A stretch of DNA of 64,000 nucleotides, taken from contig HG738137.1 in NCBI GenBank assembly GCA_000499405.2, forward strand, positions 13,075,661 through 13,139,660, written 5' to 3'. This DNA is from Onchocerca volvulus (lineage: Eukaryota > Nematoda > Chromadorea > Rhabditida > Onchocercidae). A program made the translations under genes and the position numbers. Below, in pieces: positions 54,290 through 64,000 of the stretch. A model generated the notes under the pieces. The model searched no databases. It was given only the letters and a program-made list of their open reading frames with translations, and was not told the DNA's origin. Position 1 is the stretch's first letter. Every line of letters begins with the position of its first letter.

Positions 54290-56140
54290 AATTTTGCAGA
54301 TAAAATCAGAAGTGCAAAAAAAAAAAAAAATGAACAGGTGAAAACGACACAACTGGACGAGAATTCGTAAATTTTTTCATGAAACTGGTATCTGCCAAAA
54401 AAGTGATTTCGGCGGCATTTTCTAAAATCATCATTAAATACTTTGAATTCTGATATTTCCGATCCCAACAAAGCAAAAAATATCATTGACGAAAGATGGC
54501 CGGAAATTGAATTTGTTCTGAAATATTGCTCAAACGAACAATTTCCATTCAGAAGAATAATTCAAAAGAAACTATACTGCAAAAAATATTTCCCACATGA
54601 ATCATTACTCATGTTGCACGGGAATTAATGTTACCAAATCTAATGTAATTCTCATCTTTGTTATTACTAAGCTTTATCTTCAAAAATAATTGATAATTAA
54701 TTAATTCAAATGCATATGCTTCCGGGTTTTAACCTAATATTGATGCATAATGATAGGAATATGGTAAATAAATGCCATTAGAGAAAGGATTGCTATCGAT
54801 TGGCGGACAAGGAAATTTGACTCGGAACTGATTTTAGTTACGCAGCAAGCAGTACTCCTTCAATTTTCATCCAACATGCGTCCGTCATCAACCAATTTTT
54901 CAGAAAAATATTCCTACAATTTTCTCAACAAATATTTCGACTATCAACAATCAAGAAGAAAACTCTATATTTCAACCATCGGGAATTATTTTTATCAGCT
55001 ATCATCTCAAAACTAACATTGCTAAATTTTCCACCAAAGGTATCATTCTTCGAATAATCATTTTCCAGAACAGCTAACCAAAAAAATTACGATCTTTCAC
55101 GACAATAATTATTAAAAACTTTCTGAATTAGCATTATTTTTTTTACTGCACTTATTTGTTTCTTTTGCATGATTTCCTTTTATTCATTATCTTTTTGTTT
55201 ATAGATAATTTTATTAAGTAAATTTCTTATGCAATTTGCTTATTTCTTTTTTATATTTTCACTGAAATTGTTTTGATTTCTATTCTGACGGTTGAAATTT
55301 CCAGAATTTTACTTCTCTTAATTTAATTTCTTCTGCTTCTTAGTAATTGAGTATTCTTTTCAAACTTTAGAAAACTGAACTTAATCGGAAAGTTGATTTT
55401 AAGAAGTTTCTTATTGAAATATCGATAGCTTATAGATGGATCCGAACTTAGAGATGAATTTTAACCATGCTGAAAAATTGAAATTTTTCCAATTTTATGA
55501 AGCTTCTTATTGAAACATTAAAGCTTGGTAGATTTGAGGCTCATAAATTATATGTCAATATTTTACTATTCAAAATATTTTGTGTGATTAAAGTTTTGAG
55601 TAAAGTTGGAAATTACTTCAAATAAGATTCTTGCCAAACCAGTTTTCTTTGGTATGCCAATAGCACCTCCGTAGAATGTCGAGAATGGGAACATTCATGT
55701 CTGATCAACTGATTAAGGAAGGAGCATAAATATTTCAGAAGATACAGACGATGAAACTAAAAAAATTTCTTTCAGTGAAAAGGATGTAAATCATATTGTG
55801 ATCTCTTTATGTATTACTGAACTTTGATTGCTTTGTCAATTTAATTAAGGAAAAAAAGAAACTTTAATATCATCAATAAATAAAAACTGCTTAACTGGTA
55901 TTAAAACCGAATTTATTCTCTAAAGTTGCCGCAAGCTGTGAAGTTAATTCTTTGTCTGATTATTCGTTCTATCCAATGAAACTGATAATAGGGAACGAGT
56001 TTTTTGAATTAACTCGAAAACTAGGCACAATTATTAAATTGCAATTTTTTCATACAAATTCGAAAAGCATGATTTTCATCTTTTATCTTTTCTTTATTCT
56101 CCCGAATCTATCGCTTTGGAAAACAAATCGATTCCGATAA
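54290..56140 (+). pseudogene. Further coding-like fragments, unassigned
   Basis: Open pieces with normal residue use, separated by stops: SDPNKAKNIIDERWPEIEFV then LKYCSNEQFPFRRIIQKKLY (54443-54628); SYAASSTPSIFIQHASVINQ (about 54840-54900); NISEDTDDETKKISFSEKDV (about 55730-55790); SDYSFYPMKLIIGNEFFEL (55952-56010). They may be one old gene or several transferred pieces. No domain is recognised. Confidence 0.25.
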
Positions 56141-57164
56141 GTTGATAAAATTCCAGTTCTAATTTTATGATATAAATGATTTAATATTGTTTCGATGAAG
56201 ATTTGTTTGTTCTAAATTAGGCCAAAATTTTTGAAATGAAAAATTGCTTTAATAAATTTCGATCAATCAATGTAATCATTTATCAATAATGATATTAAAA
56301 GAGATGAATTTAGAAGCACCTCCGAAGAATAAAAAAAAAAAAAAACGACAAACAAATTTCTTTCATTTTCCGAAATAATTTAAGAAATTTATTTTATTTT
56401 CATATTTTTCCAAATTACTTTGAAAGTCTCAGCGTGAATTTTCATTTAACTAAAATTCTTGGTTAATTATGATAAATCTAAATGTTTTGATAGTTTAAGA
56501 TAAGATGTAAGATGAAAAAGAAAAAACGAAAAAAATAATTGGTAGTGTAAGATAAGTATTATCGTTAGATATTAACATATGAAATCTTATTTTCTTAACC
56601 AAAATTTAACAATTTTCAACTATTTTCCATTTTTCTTCATCATGAGTGCAGTAATGATTCTAAAATAATTTCAAATACCAACCACTTATTAATTAGCCAA
56701 ATAATCAATGAATCAAAGTTTCTTCTCAATTTTAACTCTTAAAGTCCCTTCAGATAGAAATTTTTTTATGCATCTAAACCAGAATCGTGAAACTGAAAGC
56801 AAAGATGTCTACTTTTACTTCCATCTAACATCTGATTACTAAAAACTTGGAAAACTTTTTTTAGAATAAAGATTTCGAAAATCAATGTTGAGATTTTACA
56901 TTAATTATTCTCTATGATTTTAAATTTACTTGCATTTCATCTTACGTATAATCATAGTTTGCAAATTTTTATCATGAAGTGATGGCTGACAAATCAATTG
57001 AATTAAAAAATATTATAAGTCATTTCAATTCATTCCAAAGATTCCGGATAGATGAATGAATAAATTTTTTATGGATCGATCGTGCGACGTTAATTGATAA
57101 CATCATTTGCATCTATCTCATTGTTGATAATCATTTTCGCGAAAAATCTTGGAATGGTACCATC
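56141..57164. other. Start of minus unit 5, non-coding
   Basis: 56650-56780 repeats 35690-35800. A badly decayed IHQFITSFF exon relic lies on minus at about 57060-57150 (only an NN-D-AND trace remains). Confidence 0.5.
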
Positions 57165-57215
57165 ATGAGATATTTTAAGTTATTTCTTCTTGCAGTATTT
57201 ATTATGGCCATTTAA
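57165..57215 (+). CDS. 17-codon hydrophobic micro-ORF, copy at 57 kb (MRYFKLFLLAVFIMAI)
   Basis: Same length, start and stop as 15732-15782. Of 16 residues 11 are identical and some codon differences are silent (TTC/TTT, TTG/TTA, GCT/GCA). It lies upstream and on the opposite strand of the IHQFITSFF relic, as at 15.7 kb. Confidence 0.35.
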   Translation: MRYFKLFLLAVFIMAI

Positions 57216-58777
57216 TAATCGAAGAAGAATATATTGGATGTTTCGTAAACTTACGATTCTTATCTGTTCTGTTTCATTTCTGAAATACAACATGAATGAG
57301 TGACTTTTCAAAAAAAAAAAAGTCATAATTTAAACATGCATTGTTGTAGAAAAAATAAAGAAAAACGAGAAAAAAAATTGAATTAACTATTTCTTCGTTG
57401 ATTGATATTATTTGAACACTCTTCGATTATGGAAATGAATATTTAATGAATAACTATGCAAATGAGATCTTTATCGATATGCTTTATCGAAATTGCTATG
57501 ATTTTGTTTCAAGTAAGGAAAAGAATCATATTTTAAAATAATGCTTTAAATTTTTTTTCTCAATATTTTATTTTCCTCATAATTTTATATTATATAAATT
57601 AATGATAATTTTCTTTACTAATTTTTAATATTCAAAATTTATGTAAGGAATTCATTCTGTTTTACCTTTTTTTTAATATTCATTAATGATGTGGAAGATT
57701 CAGTATTATGATATTCAAAAAAAAATTGATGAAATTACTGTATGTGTAATTATTTGATTAAAACTAAAAGATTTCAATTTGAAAAAATGGAAAATAAAAG
57801 TGAGAAAAAGTTTAATATATTGAGCGCATCGTAATCGATATGGAATATTTTAGATATGATTTTTCATGCCTCTTCCAACAGAACTTTACTTTTGGATTTT
57901 AAAATTTGTCAGAGGATTCAGTTTAATAAATTTGACTTATGTTTGTGCAGATAACTGATACATTAAATACTAAAACAGTATCATTTTCATTTCTGAGTTA
58001 AAGTAACAAAAAAAAAAAGAAAATTTTTTGGAGTCCTGAAAAATCGCAACAAAAAAATTTGTTTTATTCAAATTAAGTCTGTTATAAAAGTTGAAAAATT
58101 ATACATGATAGAATAATGTAGTAGGGAGTATCAAATATACTGAGAACAAAAGTAATTTAAGCAATCATATCACAATAGTTCTAATGTTGTATTACTGCTC
58201 ATTGAAAATATTTCAAAATTATACATGACACAAAAAAGAAAATGCAGATGTGAGAAATGTGTAAAAGGAAGAAAATATAATTTGAAGTAAAATCTTCAGT
58301 GATTTTTTTCTTTTTAATTTTTCTAATTTAAAACTTCTCTTGCATTCTGTTTATTGTATCGCTATCTGATAATTTTGATGAACACAAACAAAAACATTAA
58401 ACAGAAAATGATCCATTACCACTTCTCAAAATTCTAACAATCTTTTTTTTTCCTTTTTTTTTTTACAAAGGATTTCTCATATTCTACCTTCAATTCTTAG
58501 AAACGAACAATTCGTTCTTCGACGGTAAATAATTCTTAGGAAATTTTGAAATCCATATGCAATGTTTTTACATTTTTACTTTTGTGTATTTTTATTCGTA
58601 TTTATATATTATTGTATTTTTATTTTATAAACAGATCGAATCATATTGTACTATGCAATTTGCAAAAAAAAGAAAAAAAAAGATAAAATCTGAAATATTT
58701 TCGCAGTATTTTAATTCTATGATTTCATAAATATATGAGTGAAGTACAGTAATTTTGAATGCCGATTTCCTGGAATT
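57216..58777. other. Unit 5 non-coding
   Basis: AT-rich duplicated DNA, paralogous to 47120-48320. No gene is seen. Confidence 0.5.
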
Positions 58778-59550
58778 TCAAAGGAACAGTGCTTTAATCC
58801 ACGACATTGACATCGGTAACAGCAACAATGGTATCTGAAATTTATCGCTTGTTATATTAATTGATTATTTCATTATTTTTTGCAATTCTTTGTTCTTTAA
58901 TTTTTACATCTCTTTTTTTTTTTCATTTTTTCTTTGTTTGTCACTTGACATTATTTATTGTTTTTTTTTTTTTTTTTAATGGATGTGTTTTAGCAGAAAA
59001 TAATAAATTTGATGCTATAATATTTTTAAACTTTTACAATTTTGATAGAATTATTAGTTGAATTGTTGGCGAAAAAACTTATCTTCTTTTTTTTTTTTTT
59101 TTTAAATAAAATTTACTAATTAAATGAAAATACGAAATATGCGAAGCATAAACCAACATGCAACCACCAATTCCTGAACATTCCTTTCAGTCCTGTTGCA
59201 CCACAGCAAACAACCGCTACAGTATCACCACCACCACCACCAAAACCACCACCAATAGCACTAACACCACCACCAATAGCACTGATACCACCAGCACCAC
59301 CAATAGCACTAACACCAGCACCACCACCTTTACACTGCTGGCATGGAGAAACAACCACCGGAGGTCCACCACCACCACCACATTGTCCGCATGAATATTG
59401 TCGTTTAAACCGATGACTTCTGGGTAAATCCTGCTTTTCGATAGCATTTACAGCATTTTTCTCTCTCATTGAAATATCTAAGTTGCTATTATTAGCTATC
59501 ATTACTGGTAGCATCAGGGATAGCAGCAATATTATCCAATCGACTCTCAT
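58778..59550 (-). CDS. Small secreted protein family, copy 5 (Gly-repeat type)
   Basis: Exon 1 is 59158-59550 and exon 2 is 58778-58834 on minus, giving 149 residues. ATTTCAGGAAA precedes the ATG. The signal peptide (MRVDWIILLLSLMLPVMIAN) and pro-region lead to HRFKRQ (45-50), then YSCGQC, a glycine run, a VSPCQQC pair, and an expanded repeat of the form VSAIGG(A/G) read three times. Then come VAVVCC, KGMFRNWWLH and the tail IPLLLLPMSMSWIKALFL. The donor is GTTGGT, slightly weaker than GTTAGT. The repeat array makes this the longest member. The frame is intact throughout. Confidence 0.77.
59230..59330. repeat. In-frame Gly/VSAIGG coding repeats
   Basis: Imperfect repeats of about 21-30 bp (plus: ACCACCAATAGCACTAACACC and variants) encode VSAIGG-type units. 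They produce a spurious Thr-rich ORF on plus at 59158-59394. Confidence 0.85.
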
Positions 59551-61430
59551 TTTCCTGAAATATTCATAAAATTGTCCTGAATCATTTTGATTGCGTAGAA
59601 AGCTAAGAAAATGTCATCGTTGAAATCATGAATCACGCTATCATTATCAGTGTGCTAATCATGTACATGAATTCAAAGAATGATATCATAAGAAAATATC
59701 TAATTCAAAAGCGATAGAAATATTTTCTAACTAATAAAAATGCCATTATCACTGGCAGATATATTCCACAGGATATTAATTTAATGGATAAAAGTTTGTA
59801 GAATTTAATTAAACTAAGAAATTTAAAAGAACTGTTATCTATATTTATCTTCGATATATTTATCAAATTGAGAAAATAACTTATTTCATTTTTTTCTTTT
59901 TAAATTAAAACTATTAATCATTTCAGATTTGCATGCATATATTATAGGAAGGAAAATGAAAATCTGTCAATGAATTAAAATATAAATCAAAGCTTACTAG
60001 CATACACTTAAATATCAATGCAAGTGTTGCGTATTTTGTGTGTATCAATATTTCTAAACTGCTACGTATTGATTTAAATGCAGAATTTTTCAGAATATTA
60101 TTTATCTAACATTTTTCCGATACATCTTTTCTGCGCAATTTACAAGAATATTCTAGCGAAAAATCTAGAAATTGAAAAAAATATATTTCCAAAATGATAA
60201 AGCAGTATGACTATGATGACTTTAGCGTATAGATTATTTTTTAAATTCGAAATTCAAGTTTATTAGTATTTGTAAAGGATGCAAATGATTTATATTAAAA
60301 GCATTCCTAGTGATCATTCCTCTTTTAGCATCCAGTATTTTGTTCAGAAAGTTAAATTTCTTCATCAGACAAAGTACGGAATTTCGCAGAAATTTTTTTA
60401 GCGAACAATAATTACATATAAAATGATCAAACTATCATGTCGAAAACTTTATAGGCTTAGCTTTTGACGGATTAAAAAAATAGTATCCAGAATGATTAGG
60501 CACAGAGGTGGCAGATATTAGTTTTGCGTGAAAATGACATTAACAAAAAAAATTTGCGTCTATTAAACTGAGAGTGGACTTCGATGATATGTCCTTAAAT
60601 TCTATAATGAGTTGAAATGAATTGAACAAAATGGGAACAATCGACCTGATGTTGATCGAATTTGTTGTTTAAATAAGAGATTTTTTTCTTCTGTTGTAAC
60701 TTTCTATAAAAATGATACATACAAACTTGTCTGATTATCATTTTAATGATATCTCTTCATTGATTTGACAAATTAATCGCCATGAAGCAAAGAGGAACCG
60801 AAAAAAAACTGGAAAATGCAAAGTTTTCTTTTTTTTTTTTTTCTGAATATATTACCTGAAGGTTCAATTAATTTGGAAACTAAGAGTGTATGTAGTAGAC
60901 GTCAATGATTTAATTTGATATTCAATGAATTTTCTGCGTCACTGATAAAAACTTGATTCTGGATAAATTTTCCAATGATTCATTGCAGTGGTCAACAAAT
61001 TTACATTTTTTTTCTCAAATAATGAAAACAGAAAAAAAAATTTGATAAATACAAGCACTGTAAAGAAAATGCAGGTAGTGGAAACTAGGTTAAAAATGAT
61101 GGCATCAAAAATTATCGAAATTCCCTTCTTCCAACAAATGTTGCATGGTAACTTCAGTTTTTTCTTTTTTCCTGTTTTTTTTTTTCTTTTTTGAGATATA
61201 ACATTTTTCAAGTACAATATTTCAAGTTAACTTCCTTGTGCGTCATAAAATTGATAATCATATTTCATTACATTTGTTTTGAAAACGCATATCTCAGAAA
61301 TAAAAAATATGGACTAATTATTTAATACCAATTAATGAATAACTAAAAAAGTAAAAAACTCTGAAAAAAAAAGTTAAAGAAACATTTTCAAACTAAGATT
61401 AAAAAAAATGGTATTAATCAATTATGACTT
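59551..61430. other. Upstream flank of copy 5, non-coding
   Basis: Reverse-complement relative of the unit 1-3 upstream DNA. A relic of the downstream half of the promoter block (AGGACATATCATCGAAG on minus) lies at about 60580-60600, but the TATA part is not recognisable. No gene is seen. Confidence 0.5.
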
Positions 61431-62700
61431 TTAAATCAATGTATGATACCTGGTACTAATTAATATTCATAAAAGTTGCTAAAATATTGTATTCACATGT
61501 TTGGATTTGATTAGTTAAAATTTCCAGTATTGCATTATTTTTATTCCTTCTGTAAAGTTGCATTTCAAAGTTGCATTTTATTTTTTCACAACTTATTTCT
61601 TTATTTGTACATTTTTTAGGTTATAAATAGATGAAAAAGATACGGTTATTATAGATAAAATATGATAAATCCGTTGTAAATGTTCAGATTTCTTGAAAGA
61701 AACTTACAATATCAAAGAGGATTCTTCCATTTTTTTTTTTTTTTTTTTAAATTTTTAAGCAAATGATATAAACAACAGAAACAAACATTTCGATTATATA
61801 AATCATAAATTTAGGTTTCATGGGAAATATTTATTTGAATTATTTTTATATTGTATTTATATCACTTTTGTTTCTTCATGCAATACTAGTCAAAATATTT
61901 TATCAAATGGTTGACCTATGAACTGTGTTTATCAATAATTTTGACTTGTTGCACTCATTAACTATTAATCCACCTCGGCAACGTCATGTTGGTTGATTTG
62001 TTTTGAATGAAGCAAATCTAGCCCAATGTTCAATTTTATATGCACTGTACTAAAATAAATAAATTAATTATTCCAAAAAAAAAAAAGTTCAGAAATAAGA
62101 TTTTCAGATTCATGAGGAATATTTCTGTCTAGTGGGATGAGAAAAGTTAAGTTCGCAAAGAAATTTGAAGTTTTGATTATTCTATCAACTAGCAACTGGT
62201 TGATATTCCAAGTTTTTTCAGTAGTCTTATCATATCTGCTTTGTAAAAAAAGAAAAAAAAAATTTTAAATATATGATACCCGAGACTAACTAAGATTCTT
62301 AAAATTTCGATTTGATCAATCAAATCTTTCATCATTGTATTATTCTCATCGTATTACTACTTGCATAAGTGGAATTTTTCCTACATGGTTATTTCTATCA
62401 TAATAAAGTTACATTTTATTTGTTCACAATTTATTTACTTCTTTTTCCACTAAAAGATTATTGTTCCTTTTGATCTATTTCATTTTCACCTAATAATTTT
62501 TGATTTTGAAGTATTAATTTTTGTCATTGACATGCTCATATGTTCATTTGAATATCATTGTAATTGATATAAAATCATGTTCGAATAATTTAGATTATTT
62601 ACAAAAATTCCGATAATTTAATAAATGATACAATTTATAAAAATGCTGCAATTTTATGAATGATTATATTGATAAAAAATTGCCTGACAATGCAGTAATA
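61431..62700. repeat. Duplicated segments near the end of unit 5
   Basis: ATGATACC(C/T)G followed by a weakly conserved 200-bp stretch occurs at 61443 and 62272, and also at 51183. 61980-62170 is the reverse complement of material at 35700-36020. Non-coding. Confidence 0.6.
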
Positions 62701-64000
62701 TAAACCAAACAATTTCAGATATAAAAGACAAAGATTTAAAATGCAATAATCAATAGCATTCACGGATTGTGTACAACGGTGACCTGGGTTTGTCCAATGC
62801 AGTATTCAGACGTGGAGTACGATATTATGCTATGAAATAAGGTATCGGCTTATTGTATAATACAGTACTCATGATATGGAGAAGATATTAGCTTATCGTA
62901 CATCGTAAAGTATTTCATTCAAATTATTGTGTGTAATCGATGCCTGAAATTGTGGATAATTATGGAGCAAAAGCATTGAACTTCCAAAAACTATTTTTCA
63001 TCCAATCTCATTCAAAACACTTTCAATACATAATTCAATTAATTGGAAGAATATCATATCACTTTCAAAGCTTAAAAGAACCATATGATAATGTTTGTTG
63101 ATTGATTGTATCTTATCATAATTTGTTAGTGTTTCAATCTCCTTAAAAAAAGACTTCTATTGAATGACTACTCTTCCTTACAATTTAAAAGATTCAAAAT
63201 AATATCTGTAGTTCTTTTGTCTGATTGATCATTTATTTTTCAGTAATTTTGAACAGCTTGATTAATTTCATTTTATAAACAACAAAATAATTTTAATAAC
63301 TAAAAAATCTTTCCGTGATCGCTGCAATTTTTTGTGGATGGAAAGCTGTTTGGAATGTTGCGGCAAAGACGATACTTGATTGTTTCGCCGAACATTCTTA
63401 AATATATCAGATAAAATGATTGATATTGTTAAAATTGTGTGATTATTTCTTTGATAAATTTGCATTTTTTTTTTTTTGCCACTTTCCATTTTGCTAATTA
63501 TCGCTGTTCAGTTGAAAAAGATATTTAGTTGTAATTGTTGATGATTCCTCTTTCCTATCACTATTAAAAAGATAAATAGTGATAGTCACTGATAGATGAT
63601 TAAACCTATCATTCTAATGGAAGTTGTAAAAGAGTAATAATTTGACAAAAAAACAAACAACAGACGATGATAAATGCGATGCAGCAGTACTTAATGTACT
63701 GAATTAGGAAGATAAGCCGTAAGTACCATCGCGCATTTTCAATCATCCGCAGCATTTAGATTAATTTATTCTTATTGATTAGGCAATCACAAAATTTCCC
63801 ATTTTTTTTAAAATTAAATTTAAACTTTCAACCACTTTAATTTATGTTGGATATAAGTTGTATTTTGTGAGTTCAAAATTACACAAAAATTAAAAATATA
63901 AATCTATTTCATCTAACAATGAGCAATATATTGTTGAATAATTACTTTCTCCATACCAAATGACTATCGCGGAAATCGCGATGATGAAAGAAGAAAATCG
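62701..64000. other. Right end, non-coding
   Basis: 62900-63300 is similar to 33540-33960, the DNA upstream of the small membrane ORF, but the ORF itself is not preserved. The minus ORF at 63268-63489 is a shadow. Confidence 0.5.
63555..63585. other. 11-bp stem-loop
   Basis: CTATCACTATT (63555-63565) and AATAGTGATAG (63575-63585) form a perfect 11-bp stem with a 9-nt loop. The function is unknown. Confidence 0.75.

Noticed and set aside
59158..59394. Thr/Asn-rich 78-residue ORF on plus
   Set aside because: It is the antisense of the glycine repeats of copy 5 and has no support of its own.
1..64000. tRNA, rRNA or CRISPR arrays
   Set aside because: I saw no cloverleaf with proper A and B boxes, no rRNA core sequence and no regularly spaced direct repeats.

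Overview
The window reads as eukaryotic nuclear DNA from a nematode, most likely a filarial-type worm that carries or carried Wolbachia. Four things in the sequence support this. A degenerate array of the nematode telomere hexamer (TTAGGC, seen as GCCTAA) lies at 4.26-4.48 kb. The genes are small, AT-rich and intron-bearing, with TTTCAG-type acceptors a few bases before the ATG, as expected for spliced-leader trans-splicing. There are BEL/Pao and Helitron remnants. A decayed bacterial HlyC/CorC gene sits among nematode repeats, as nuclear Wolbachia transfers do. The species call is inference; no rRNA or mitochondrial marker is present.

0-10.2 kb: extremely AT-rich, homopolymer-laden DNA. It holds a full-length CRESS-DNA (circovirus-like) Rep gene on the minus strand (1587-2525) and a truncated, frameshifted second copy in inverted orientation (268-987), with a 281-bp spacer. 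It also holds a 264-bp direct repeat, a 375-bp tandem duplication, the telomere-like array, a polypyrimidine tract, a three-exon gene for a 150-residue acidic protein (7242-8030), and two matching TATA promoters (6.78 and 9.40 kb). The second promoter leads to a short first exon that is cut off where retroelement sequence begins.

10.2-20 kb: a rearranged BEL/Pao retrotransposon. Gag, protease and early RT run on the minus strand (14385-12356). They are interrupted by a 570-bp TIR element with a 5-bp target duplication that carries a fragment of host syntaxin-16. RT/RNase H follows (11780-10246). An equal-length 1848-bp inverted copy of the RT/RNase H part, with half of the TIR element, lies at 16105-17952 and runs on into integrase. 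The spacer holds a fragment of the host repeat unit found further right. Decayed coding DNA, including a bacterial CorC-family gene, follows to about 19.9 kb.

20-63.9 kb: an old segmental-duplication cluster, three units on plus and two on minus. Each unit holds a two-exon gene for a small secreted protein: signal peptide, short pro-region, dibasic RFKR-like site in most copies, a short variable Cys/Tyr or Cys/Gly core, then a conserved EMFRNWWLH block and hydrophobic tail. Copies 3, 4 and 5 look intact, copy 2 has a stop at the dibasic site, and copy 1 has a stop before the tail. Other repeated segments are a conserved terminal-exon-like ORF (IHQFITSFF), a single-pass membrane ORF, a 41-residue spliced ORF, and a 17-codon hydrophobic micro-ORF on the opposite strand. 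A decayed Helitron RepHel (about 42.18-45.25 kb) separates the plus units from the minus units. The 49-58 kb and 60-64 kb stretches are mostly non-coding duplicated DNA.
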